From Methylobacterium haplocladii (GTDB lineage: Bacteria > Pseudomonadota > Alphaproteobacteria > Rhizobiales > Beijerinckiaceae), in the NCBI RefSeq assembly GCF_007992175.1, contig NZ_BJZT01000033.1:1-47521 (forward strand): a stretch of DNA of 47,521 bases, in the 5' to 3' direction. The stretch's first letter is position 1. The number at the start of each line of letters is the position of its first letter. Shown here one piece after another: positions 1-7,937 of this stretch. Below the pieces are notes generated by a model, which was given only the letters and a program-made list of their open reading frames with translations, was not told the DNA's origin and ran no database searches. Position numbers and translations under genes: made by a program.

Positions 1-1
1 G

Positions 2-256
2 CTTCTGGTGACGATGGAGGAGGGCTCGGTCGGCGGCTTCGGGGCGATGGTGCTGCACCTGCTCGCAGGCCGCGGCGCGCTCGATGCGGGCAAGGTCCGG
101 GTCCGCACCATGACGCTGCCCGACAGCTTCCAGGACCACGACAAGCCCGAGAAGATGTACGTCGAGGCCGGCCTCGACGCAGATGCCATCGTCAGGACCG
201 TCAAGGCCGCGTTGCCGCAGCAGGACACCAAGGCCAGCCGCCTGCGCCTCGCCTGA
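2..256 (+). CDS. dxs: 1-deoxy-D-xylulose-5-phosphate synthase, C-terminal end (partial)
   Basis: This is the last 84 codons of a gene that begins before the window. The product condenses pyruvate with glyceraldehyde 3-phosphate, the first step of the MEP isoprenoid pathway, in the cytoplasm. The reading frame opens at base 2 and contains [12 protein letters not shown] followed by [15 protein letters not shown] and EAGLDADAI. This is the typical end of the DXS transketolase C-terminal domain, where the DHDKP segment is strongly conserved. It lies directly upstream of the hopanoid operon on the same strand, so supply of the C5 unit and hopanoid synthesis are physically linked. Identification rests on about 80 residues, but the motif match is good. 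Confidence 0.9.
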   Translation, partial: LLVTMEEGSVGGFGAMVLHLLAGRGALDAGKVRVRTMTLPDSFQDHDKPEKMYVEAGLDADAIVRTVKAALPQQDTKASRLRLA

Positions 257-305
257 GCTTGCTGCGCTGCAGTATCGGTGAGACAAGCGCCCGGCGCTTC
301 GTGAA

Positions 306-334
306 CGCTCGGGCCGGTTCGGCCCGGGCGTTTT
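306..334 (+). terminator. Rho-independent terminator or attenuator between dxs and hpnA
   Basis: A 10-bp GC-rich stem (306-315 with 321-330, one G-T wobble) encloses a 5-base loop and is followed at once by TTTT. It ends only about 22 bases before the hpnA start codon. That leaves little room for a separate hpnA promoter, so it may act as a partial terminator read through from dxs, or lie in the hpn leader. Confidence 0.75.
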
Positions 335-356
335 CCTCATTCTCGACGCGAGAGAC

Positions 357-1382
357 ATGACAGAGCCGACGTCCAGCGGCCCATTCGAACCGGGGCCCGT
401 GCTCATCACCGGCGCGAGCGGCTTTCTCGGCGCCGCCCTCGTCGATGTGTTTCGCGCGGCCGGCTTTCGCGTGCGCATCAGCGTGCGGTCCTCCTCGCCC
501 CGCACCAACCTGACCTGGACCGACGTCGAGATCGTCGAGGCGGACATGCGCGACCGCGCCGCCGTCACCGCGGCGATGCGCGGCCAACGCTACCTGATCC
601 ACGCCGCGGCCGATTACCGGCTGTGGGCGCCGGACATGGAAGAGATCGTCCGCACCAACCGCGACGGCACGCGCATCCTGATGGAGGAGGCCTCGAGGGC
701 CGGCGTCGAGCGGATCGTCTACACGTCGAGCGTCGCCACCATCAAACCGCACGACGACGGCACGCCCGCGGACGAGACCCGGCCGCTGACCCCGGAGACC
801 GCCATCGGCGCCTACAAGCGCAGCAAGGTCGTCGCCGAGCGCGTCGTCGAGGAGATGATCGCTCGCGACAATCTGCCTGCGGTGATCGTGAATCCGTCGA
901 CGCCGATCGGCCCCCGCGACGTCAAGCCGACGCCGACGGGCCGCATCATCTTGGAGGCGGCCCAAGGAAAAATCCCGGCCTTCGTCGATACCGGGCTCAA
1001 CCTCGCCCATGTCGACGACATCGCCGCCGGACACCTGCTGGCGCTGCGCAAGGGCCGCATCGGCGAGCGCTACATCCTGGGTGGCCAGGACGTGATGCTG
1101 GCGCAGATGCTGGCCGACATCGCAAAGATGGTCGGGCGCAAGGCGCCGACCACGAAGTTGCCCTATGCCGTGATCTACCCGATCGCCTTCCTCTCCGAGC
1201 AGATCGCGCGGGTGACGGGCAAGGCGCCGCTCGCCACCATCGACGGCGTGCGCATGTCGAAGTACCGGATGTTCTTCTCCGACGCCAAGGCGCGAGCCGA
1301 ACTCGGCTACACGTCGCGGCCGTATCGCGAGGGACTGGCCGACGCCATCGCCTGGTTTCGGCAATCGGGGGCTCTGAAATGA
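357..1382 (+). CDS. hpnA: Hopanoid-associated sugar epimerase HpnA (NAD-dependent epimerase/dehydratase)
   Basis: This is an extended short-chain dehydrogenase/reductase of 341 residues. The N-terminal Rossmann glycine motif GASGFLG is at 19-25, the catalytic Ser region TSS at 123-125, and the YKRSK tyrosine/lysine pair at Y153/K157. Family length is usual (about 330-345). HpnA proteins are found in hopanoid clusters and are thought to act on nucleotide or sugar groups for hopanoid side chains, but the substrate is not settled and cannot be read from sequence. It is the first gene of the operon and its TGA overlaps the ATG of hpnC. The assignment to HpnA rather than a general epimerase relies partly on this context. 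Confidence 0.88.
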   Translation: MTEPTSSGPFEPGPVLITGASGFLGAALVDVFRAAGFRVRISVRSSSPRTNLTWTDVEIVEADMRDRAAVTAAMRGQRYLIHAAADYRLWAPDMEEIVRTNRDGTRILMEEASRAGVERIVYTSSVATIKPHDDGTPADETRPLTPETAIGAYKRSKVVAERVVEEMIARDNLPAVIVNPSTPIGPRDVKPTPTGRIILEAAQGKIPAFVDTGLNLAHVDDIAAGHLLALRKGRIGERYILGGQDVMLAQMLADIAKMVGRKAPTTKLPYAVIYPIAFLSEQIARVTGKAPLATIDGVRMSKYRMFFSDAKARAELGYTSRPYREGLADAIAWFRQSGALK

Positions 1383-2278
1383 GTGCCGGCGTGCAGACGG
1401 CCACCGAGACGCGCTCGGGCAAGGGCCACAAGGACGAGAACTTTCCCGTCGCCTCGCACCTGATCCACCCGCGCTACCGCGGGGCGATCCTGGCGTTCTA
1501 CGACTTCGTGCGGGCCGGCGACGACATCGCCGACCACGCCAACCTCTCGCCTGAGCGCAAGATCGCGATGCTCGACGGCCTCGCCGACGCGCTCACCGGC
1601 AAGGGGCCGCCCGATCCGGAGGCCGCGCCGCTGAAGCGCGAGCTCGCCGAGCATTCCGAGCCGCCGACCCACGCGCTCGAACTGCTCGATGCTTTCCGCA
1701 TGGACGCGCGCAAGAACCGCTATGCCGACTGGGACGAGCTGATCCACTATTGCCGCTACTCGGCGATGCCGGTGGGCCGCTACGTGCTCGACCTGCACGG
1801 CGAGGATCCGGCCCGGGTCTGGGCCGCCTCCGACGCCATCTGCGCCGCCCTCCAGATCCTCAACCATCTTCAGGATTGCGGGAAGGACTTTCGCAACCTC
1901 GACCGCGTCTACATCCCGGCCGACACACTGGCGAAGTACGGCGCAGACGTCGCCATGCTCGGCGCGGACAAGGCCTCGCCGGAACTGCTCGGCGTGATCC
2001 GCGAACTGGCCCGCTGCACCCTGGTGCTGCTCGAAGAGGGCGCCGTCCTGCCCGACCTGATCAACGACCTGCGCCTCAGCCTGGAGATCGCCGCCATCCA
2101 CCGCCTCGCCGTCGTGCTGACCAAGGGCCTGCTGACCCGCGATCCCCTCAGCGAGAAGGTGCATCACGGCAAGGTCGGCTTCGCGCTGACGGCCCTCGGC
2201 GGCATTGCGAAAACGCTGGCGCGTCGGCCGTTCCGGGGCCGCACCATTCGCCAGGTCACAGCCGAGGCCGGCCGATGA
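1379..2278 (+). CDS. hpnC: Squalene synthase HpnC (presqualene diphosphate to hydroxysqualene)
   Basis: A trans-isoprenyl diphosphate synthase fold protein of 299 residues. The two aspartate-rich Mg-diphosphate motifs are visible: DDIAD at 48-52, and QDCGKD at 165-170 followed by LDRVYIP. In the HpnCDE route, HpnD makes presqualene diphosphate, HpnC converts it to hydroxysqualene, and HpnE reduces that to squalene. The ATG overlaps the hpnA stop by four bases (ATGA), and the stop overlaps hpnD in the same way, which suggests translational coupling. It was told apart from HpnD by gene order and by the second motif (HpnD has RDIDED). Confidence 0.9.
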   Translation: MSAGVQTATETRSGKGHKDENFPVASHLIHPRYRGAILAFYDFVRAGDDIADHANLSPERKIAMLDGLADALTGKGPPDPEAAPLKRELAEHSEPPTHALELLDAFRMDARKNRYADWDELIHYCRYSAMPVGRYVLDLHGEDPARVWAASDAICAALQILNHLQDCGKDFRNLDRVYIPADTLAKYGADVAMLGADKASPELLGVIRELARCTLVLLEEGAVLPDLINDLRLSLEIAAIHRLAVVLTKGLLTRDPLSEKVHHGKVGFALTALGGIAKTLARRPFRGRTIRQVTAEAGR

Positions 2279-3114
2279 GCGCCACCGCCATTCCCGCCCC
2301 GGAGGCCCCCGCGCTGCCGGCCGTCGGCTCGTCGTTCTACACGGCGATGCGGCTTCTGCCGCCCGAGCGCCGCGAGGCGATGTACGCCGTCTACGCCTTT
2401 TGCCGCTCGGTCGACGACGTCGCCGACGACGGCGGCGCGCGTGAGATCCGCGCGGCCGAGCTCGACCGCTGGCGCGCCGACATCGATGCGCTCTATGCTG
2501 GAAACCCGCCGCCGCGGGTTCAGCCGCTGGCTGGGCCGGTGAAGCAGTTCGGCCTCAAGCGCCAGGACTTCCAGGACGTCATCGACGGCATGGCGATGGA
2601 CGCCGTCGAGGACATCGTCGCGCCGAGCGAAGACAAGCTCGACCTGTATTGCGACCGCGTCGCCAGCGCCGTCGGCCGTCTCTCGGTGCGCATCTTCGGC
2701 ATGCCGGAAGAGGACGGCATCAAGCTCGCCTGGCACCAGGGCCGGGCGCTGCAACTCACCAACATCCTGCGCGACATTGATGAGGATGCCGAACGCGGCC
2801 GCCTCTACCTGCCGATGGAGAAATTCCAGGCGGTCGGCCTCGCTCATCCGACGCCGCAGAGCGCGCTGGCGCATCCGCGTCTCGCCGAGGTCTGCGCCGG
2901 CGTCGCGGCCGAAGCACAGGCGCATTACCGCGCGACCTGGGAGATCATCGGCCGCAATCCGCGCAGCGCCACCAAGGCCGCGCGCCTGATGGCCGGCGCC
3001 TACTCGCTCTACCTCGACGCGGTGGTGAAGCGCGGCTGGCAGGCCCCGCGGGCGCGGGTCAAGCCGGGCAAGCTCGCACTCGTCGCCGTCGCCCTGCGGC
3101 ACGGGATCGTGTGA
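2275..3114 (+). CDS. hpnD: Presqualene diphosphate synthase HpnD
   Basis: A squalene/phytoene synthase family protein of 279 residues. The first Asp motif DDVAD is at 47-51 (context YAFCRSVDDVADD). The second, NILRDIDED, has its aspartates at 167-171 and is followed by RGRLYLP. In HpnD enzymes these sites bind two farnesyl diphosphates, and the enzyme makes presqualene diphosphate. The start ATG overlaps the hpnC stop, and the TGA is shared with the hpnE start (TGATG). The HpnC/D/E trio replaces the single eukaryote-type squalene synthase and directly precedes the cyclase gene. Confidence 0.92.
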   Translation: MSATAIPAPEAPALPAVGSSFYTAMRLLPPERREAMYAVYAFCRSVDDVADDGGAREIRAAELDRWRADIDALYAGNPPPRVQPLAGPVKQFGLKRQDFQDVIDGMAMDAVEDIVAPSEDKLDLYCDRVASAVGRLSVRIFGMPEEDGIKLAWHQGRALQLTNILRDIDEDAERGRLYLPMEKFQAVGLAHPTPQSALAHPRLAEVCAGVAAEAQAHYRATWEIIGRNPRSATKAARLMAGAYSLYLDAVVKRGWQAPRARVKPGKLALVAVALRHGIV

Positions 3115-4433
3115 TGGCGGGCGTCGTCCACGTCGTCGGCGCCGGGCTCGCCGGGCTCTCGGCCGCGGTCTCCCTGGCGGAGTCCGGCCACCGTGTCGTG
3201 CTGCACGAGGCGGCGAAGCAGGCCGGTGGGCGCTGCCGCTCGTATTTCGACCCGACGCTGGGCCTGACCATCGACAACGGCAACCACCTGCTCTTGTCGG
3301 GCAACCGCTCGGCCCTCGATTTCCTCAAGACCGTCGGCGCGCCCGCCGACGCGCTGCAGGGGCCGGCCGAGGCCGCGTTCGACTTCGCGGATCTCGGCAC
3401 GGGCGAGCGCTGGACGCTGCGGCCGAATGCCGGTCGACTGCCCTGGTGGGTGCTGGCCGCCTCGCGCCGTGTGCCGGGAAGCCGGGCCCGCGATTATCTC
3501 GCGCCCCTGACCCTGATGCTAGCCGCCTCCGGAAAGAAGCCGGGCAAGGCCGGGACCATCGGCGACACCATCGCCTGCGAGGGGGCGCTCTACGACCGTC
3601 TCTGGCAGCCGGTGCTGCTCGCTGCCCTCAACACCGACCCACGCGAGAGCGATGTCGGCCTTGCCGCGACGATCCTGCGCGAGACGCTCGGCGCCGGAGG
3701 CAACGCCTGCCGGCCGTTGATAGCGGTGGAGGGGCTCTCGACGGCCTTCGTCGACCCGGCGATCGCGTTTCTCATGCGGCGCGGCGCGGAGATCCGATTC
3801 GGTCGGCGCCTGCGCGCGATCGAGACCCGGGGCGAGACCATCACCCGCCTCGACTTCACCGACGCGCCGACCGTAATCGGGCCCGGCGACGGCGTCGTCC
3901 TCGCCGTCCCACCCTGGGTCGCCTCCGACCTGATGCCGGGTCTGCCTGCGCCGCGGGAATTCCGCTCGATCGTCAACGCGCATTTCGTCGGCGTGCCGCC
4001 GCCCGGCACGCCGCTGCTCCTCGGCGTCGTCGGTGGCCTGACCGAATGGCTGTTCGCCTATCCTGACCGCTTCTCGGTGACGATCAGCGGGGCGGATCGC
4101 CTGCTCGACGTGCCGCGTGACGAACTCGCCCGGCAGATCTGGCGGGAGATCGCGGATCTCCACGGACTTGCACGGGAATTGCCTAGCTGGCAGATCGTGA
4201 AGGAGAAGCGGGCGACGTTCGCAGCGACGCCCGCGGAAGCCGCGCGTCGACCATCGGCGCCAACCGCTTACGACAATCTCGTCCTCGCTGGCGACTGGAC
4301 GGCGACCGGACTGCCCTCCACCATCGAGGGCGCCATCCGGTCGGGAACGAACGCCGCGTTCGCGCTCTTCGGTTCGGGCAAAACTGCCCGTTCCGACGCG
4401 TGCGTGCGGACACAGGCACGCGGAGCGGCTTGA
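3114..4433 (+). CDS. hpnE: Hydroxysqualene dehydroxylase / squalene-forming oxidoreductase HpnE
   Basis: An amine-oxidase/phytoene-desaturase type flavoprotein of 439 residues. The N-terminal dinucleotide fold VVGAGLAGLSAA has its glycines at 9, 11 and 14, and an acidic residue ends the second strand (LHEAA). The C-terminal FAD signature is LAGDWTATGLPSTIEGA. In HpnE the FAD is used to reduce hydroxysqualene to squalene. The ATG at 3114 shares its A with the hpnD stop. A GTG one codon earlier at 3111 is also possible but overlaps hpnD more. The gene ends three bases before shc. Confidence 0.9.
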   Translation: MAGVVHVVGAGLAGLSAAVSLAESGHRVVLHEAAKQAGGRCRSYFDPTLGLTIDNGNHLLLSGNRSALDFLKTVGAPADALQGPAEAAFDFADLGTGERWTLRPNAGRLPWWVLAASRRVPGSRARDYLAPLTLMLAASGKKPGKAGTIGDTIACEGALYDRLWQPVLLAALNTDPRESDVGLAATILRETLGAGGNACRPLIAVEGLSTAFVDPAIAFLMRRGAEIRFGRRLRAIETRGETITRLDFTDAPTVIGPGDGVVLAVPPWVASDLMPGLPAPREFRSIVNAHFVGVPPPGTPLLLGVVGGLTEWLFAYPDRFSVTISGADRLLDVPRDELARQIWREIADLHGLARELPSWQIVKEKRATFAATPAEAARRPSAPTAYDNLVLAGDWTATGLPSTIEGAIRSGTNAAFALFGSGKTARSDACVRTQARGAA

Positions 4434-4436
4434 CGC

Positions 4437-6488
4437 ATGACGGCAGGAACGAGGATCTTCGAGGCGGACAAGATGCGAGAGGCTGCTGCTCCCAAGCCCG
4501 ACTCCAAGGTCGAGTCGCTGCAGCGCGCGAAGACGCGCGACATCTCGCTCGATTCGGTCGAGCGCGGCATTCACGCCGCCACCCGCGCCCTGTCGGATCT
4601 GGTCCAGCCCGACGGCCATATCTGCTTCGAACTCGAAGCGGATGCGACCATCCCCTCCGAATACATCCTGTTCCACCAGTTCCGGGCAACGAACCCGCGG
4701 CCGGGCCTGGAACAGAAGATCGGCAATTACCTGCGCCGGACGCAGAGCGGGAAGCATCACGGCTGGTCGCTCGTCCATGACGGCGCCTTCGACATGAGCT
4801 GCACCGTCAAGGCGTATTTCGCGCTCAAGATGATCGGCGACGACATCGAGTCGGCCCACATGCGCAAGGCGCGTGCGGCGATCCTGAGCCGCGGCGGCGC
4901 ACGCAACGCCAACGTCTTCACGCGCTTCCTTCTCGCGCTCTACGGCGAGGTGCCGTGGCGCGCCGTGCCGGCCATGCCCGTCGAGGTGATGCACCTGCCG
5001 ACGTGGTTCCCGTTCCACCTCGACAAGGTCTCCTACTGGGCGCGCTGCACCATGGTGCCGCTCTTCGTGCTGCAAGCGAAGAAGCCCGTGGCCCGCAACC
5101 CGCGCGGCATCCGTATCCAGGAGTTGTTCACGACGCCACCGGATTCGGTGCGCTCCTGGCCCGGCAGCCCGCACGCCACCTGGCCCTGGACCCCGATCTT
5201 CGGCGGCATCGACCGGGTGCTGCAGAAGACGGAACGCTACTTTCCCAAGACCCCGCGCAAGCGCGCCATCGATAAGGCCGTGGCCTGGGTCAGCGAGCGG
5301 CTCAACGGTGAGGACGGCCTCGGCGCGATCTTCCCGGCCATGGTCAACTCCGTGCTGATGTACGACGTGCTCGGCTACGCCACCGACCACCCGCAGGTGC
5401 GGATCGCCTGCGAGGCGATCGAGAAGCTCGTCGCCGAGAAGGAGCACGAGGCCTACGTGCAGCCCTGCCTGTCGCCGGTCTGGGACACGGCGCTATCGGC
5501 GCATGCCCTGCTCGAGGCGGGCGGCGGTCAGGCCGAAGGCGCGGCGCGCGACGGCCTCGACTGGCTGACCCCGCTGCAGGTGCTCGACATCAAGGGCGAC
5601 TGGGCGGCGACCAAGCCCGACGTGCGTCCCGGCGGTTGGGCCTTCCAGTATGCCAACCCGCATTATCCCGATCTCGACGACACCGCCGTCGTGGTGATGG
5701 CGATGGACCGCGCCATGCGCCAGCACGGCCTCGTCTCCGACATGCCGGACTACGCGACACCGATCGCCCGCGCGCGCGAATGGGTCGAGGGCCTGCAGAG
5801 CGCCGATGGCGGCTGGGCGGCGTTCGACGCCGACAACAACCACCATTACCTCAACCACATCCCGTTCTCGGACCACGGTGCGCTGCTCGATCCGCCGACC
5901 GCGGACGTGACCGCCCGCGTCGTCTCGATGCTGTCGCAGCTCGGCGAGACCCGCCAATCCAGCCGTGCCCTCGACCGCGGCGTCACCTATCTGCTCAACG
6001 ACCAGGAGACGGACGGGAGCTGGTACGGCCGCTGGGGCATGAACTTCATCTACGGCACCTGGTCGGTGCTGTGCGCGCTCAACGCCGCCGGCGTCGCGGG
6101 CAGTCATCCGCAGATCCGCAAGTCGGTCGAGTGGCTGATCCGCATCCAGAACCCGGATGGCGGCTGGGGCGAGGACGCCTCGTCCTACAAGGTCGACCCG
6201 GAATTCGAGGCAGGCTACTCGACGGCTTCGCAGACGGCCTGGGCACTGCTCGCCCTGATGGCGGCCGGCGAGGTCGACGATCCGGCCGTCGCCCGCGGCG
6301 TGAACTACCTGACGCGCACGCAGGGGGCGGACGGCTTCTGGTCGGAGGAGCGCTACACCGCCACCGGGTTTCCGCGGGTGTTCTACCTGCGCTACCACGG
6401 CTACCCGAAGTTCTTCCCACTCTGGGCGATGGCGCGTTTCCGCAACCTCAAGCTCGGCAACAGCCGACAGGTCGCCTACGGGATGTGA
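4437..6488 (+). CDS. shc: Squalene-hopene cyclase
   Basis: Cyclises squalene to hopene and hopanol, the core of bacterial hopanoids; a monotopic membrane enzyme. The 683-residue product has the catalytic acid motif DLDDTA at 412-417 (DxDD, protonating aspartates) and several QW-type repeats such as QSADGGWAAF and QNPDGGWGED. The C-terminal ARYHGYPKFF-like segment appears as RYHGYPKFFPLW. Length is slightly above the usual 630-680. It is the last gene of the operon and ends 18 bases before a strong hairpin. This is the only cyclase visible and the output step of the cluster; genes for side-chain extension (hpnG, H and others) are not in the window. Confidence 0.96.
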   Translation: MTAGTRIFEADKMREAAAPKPDSKVESLQRAKTRDISLDSVERGIHAATRALSDLVQPDGHICFELEADATIPSEYILFHQFRATNPRPGLEQKIGNYLRRTQSGKHHGWSLVHDGAFDMSCTVKAYFALKMIGDDIESAHMRKARAAILSRGGARNANVFTRFLLALYGEVPWRAVPAMPVEVMHLPTWFPFHLDKVSYWARCTMVPLFVLQAKKPVARNPRGIRIQELFTTPPDSVRSWPGSPHATWPWTPIFGGIDRVLQKTERYFPKTPRKRAIDKAVAWVSERLNGEDGLGAIFPAMVNSVLMYDVLGYATDHPQVRIACEAIEKLVAEKEHEAYVQPCLSPVWDTALSAHALLEAGGGQAEGAARDGLDWLTPLQVLDIKGDWAATKPDVRPGGWAFQYANPHYPDLDDTAVVVMAMDRAMRQHGLVSDMPDYATPIARAREWVEGLQSADGGWAAFDADNNHHYLNHIPFSDHGALLDPPTADVTARVVSMLSQLGETRQSSRALDRGVTYLLNDQETDGSWYGRWGMNFIYGTWSVLCALNAAGVAGSHPQIRKSVEWLIRIQNPDGGWGEDASSYKVDPEFEAGYSTASQTAWALLALMAAGEVDDPAVARGVNYLTRTQGADGFWSEERYTATGFPRVFYLRYHGYPKFFPLWAMARFRNLKLGNSRQVAYGM

Positions 6489-6506
6489 GCGGGACCCCTG
6501 CACACG

Positions 6507-6540
6507 AAAACGGCCCCGATCGCGAGATCGGGGCCGTTTT
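6507..6540. terminator. Bidirectional Rho-independent terminator between shc and the oxoamine synthase gene
   Basis: A perfect 15-bp inverted repeat (6507-6521 with 6526-6540) has a GCGA tetraloop. It carries an A-run on the left and a T-run on the right, so it reads as a terminator from both sides. It lies between two convergent genes and separates the hopanoid operon from the PKS pair. Confidence 0.93.
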
Positions 6541-6563
6541 CGTTTGGGCTATGCGGAAGCCGG

Positions 6564-7937
6564 TCAGCTTCCGCGGCGCGCCATCAACTGCTCGATCAGC
6601 GTGCTGCCGGTCTCCAGCGCCGCCAGTTCCTCGGTGATCGCGGCGACCGTCTCCTTGATCTGGTCGGTCGTGTGCTCCGAGGTGATGAAGAAGCGAAGCC
6701 GCGAGGCGCGCTCGGGTACGGCCGGATGGATGATCGGCTGGACGTTGATGCCGCGGGCATAGAGCCGGTTCGACAGCGTCACCGCCTTCAGGGAATCGCC
6801 GACGATCACCGGGATCACCGCGAGGCCGAGGCTGGTGCCGACGTTGAGCCCGTTCTTCTTCGCGATCGCGAGGAACAGGTTGCCGTTGCGGCGCAGGCGT
6901 TCGACGCGCTCGGGTTCGGCGAGCATCACGGTCAGGGCCGCATCGGCCGCCGAGGCCAGGGGCGGAGAGAGGCCGACGCTGTAGACGAAGCCGCCGGCGG
7001 TGCACTTGAGATACTCCACCAGCACCGACGGACCGCAGATGTAGCCGCCGCAGGCCGAGAGCGTCTTCGAGAGCGTTCCCATCCAGATGTCGACGTCGGA
7101 GGGGGCGACGCCGCAATGCTCGTGCAGGCCGGCCCCGGTGCGGCCGAGCACGCCGAGCCCGTGGGCATCGTCCACCATCAACCAGCAATCGTAGCGGCGC
7201 TTCAGCTCGACGAAGGCGGCGAGGTCCGGCGCGTCGCCGTCCATGCTGTAGAGGCCCTCGATCACGATCAGCGCGCGGCGATGCTCGTGCCGGGTCGCCT
7301 CGAGCAGCTTCTCCAGGGAGGCGACGTCGTTGTGCGCGAAGGAGCGGCGCTGGGCGCCGGAAAGCTGCGCCCCGGTGACCACGCTGTTGTGGATCAGCGC
7401 GTCGTGAAAGATCACGTCGGCCGATTCGAGGATCGCGCCGATGGCGGTGACGTTGGTGGCGTGGCCGCTCACCATCACCACGCAGGCCTCGGTGCCGTAA
7501 TGGGCGGCGAGCGCCTTCTCCAGCTTGAGATGACCGGGCCGCTCGCCCGCCACGATCCGGCTGGCCGAAGCCGAAGTGCCGAAGGCGTCGATCGCCTTGC
7601 GCGCCGCGCCGCTGACGGCGGGATGCCCGTTGAGGCCGAGGTAGTCGTAGGACGAGAAATTCGTGCAGGTCTTGCCTTCCATGCGCGTCGTCGCGCCGGC
7701 CCGGATTTCGTGCACCCGGAAGAAGGGATTGGCCACGCCGATCAGGTCGGCCGCCGAGCGCTGCAGCTTCAGCTCGCGATAGCCTGCCAGCTTCTCGAAA
7801 TCCTGGGCCGAACTCGGCACATCGCTCTTAGCCTCCCCCTGCGACGGCGCCGGGCGCGTCGAGGCGCGCCCGAGGCGGTTCGTGACGAAGCTCGCCAGCG
7901 CCGCGCGGCCCGCGTCGGGCCGTGTCGATTGTGTCAT
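6564..7937 (-). CDS. Alpha-oxoamine synthase (AONS/SPT/KBL family), PKS-associated
   Basis: A PLP enzyme of 457 residues, fold type I. Visible sites are the PLP lysine K291 in TLSKTLSACGG, H183 in ALIHNSVVTG (expected to stack on PLP), and D257/H259 in VDDAHGLGVLG. The N-terminal substrate region is FSSYDYLGL; the usual Asn of YNYLG is Asp here. Family members join an acyl thioester to glycine, alanine or serine with loss of CO2. The ATG overlaps the PKS stop by four bases, so the two are probably made together. This suggests the acyl donor is the PKS ACP, as in the fumonisin Fum1/Fum8 pair. About 45 extra N-terminal residues of low complexity precede the fold and could be an ACP-contacting arm. 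It could be mistaken for bioF or kbl, but no biotin or threonine genes are nearby. The amino acid substrate is unknown. Confidence 0.85.
   Translation of the reverse strand: MTQSTRPDAGRAALASFVTNRLGRASTRPAPSQGEAKSDVPSSAQDFEKLAGYRELKLQRSAADLIGVANPFFRVHEIRAGATTRMEGKTCTNFSSYDYLGLNGHPAVSGAARKAIDAFGTSASASRIVAGERPGHLKLEKALAAHYGTEACVVMVSGHATNVTAIGAILESADVIFHDALIHNSVVTGAQLSGAQRRSFAHNDVASLEKLLEATRHEHRRALIVIEGLYSMDGDAPDLAAFVELKRRYDCWLMVDDAHGLGVLGRTGAGLHEHCGVAPSDVDIWMGTLSKTLSACGGYICGPSVLVEYLKCTAGGFVYSVGLSPPLASAADAALTVMLAEPERVERLRRNGNLFLAIAKKNGLNVGTSLGLAVIPVIVGDSLKAVTLSNRLYARGINVQPIIHPAVPERASRLRFFITSEHTTDQIKETVAAITEELAALETGSTLIEQLMARRGS

Noticed and set aside
3519..5447. Minus-strand 642-codon frame across hpnE and shc
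   Set aside because: Shadow of two clearly recognised genes; its composition is biased and it has no family motif.
6564..7937. Annotation of the oxoamine synthase as biotin synthesis BioF or threonine-linked KBL
   Set aside because: Motifs are shared across the family, but no bioA/bioD/bioB or tdh gene is near and the gene is coupled to a PKS lacking a release domain.
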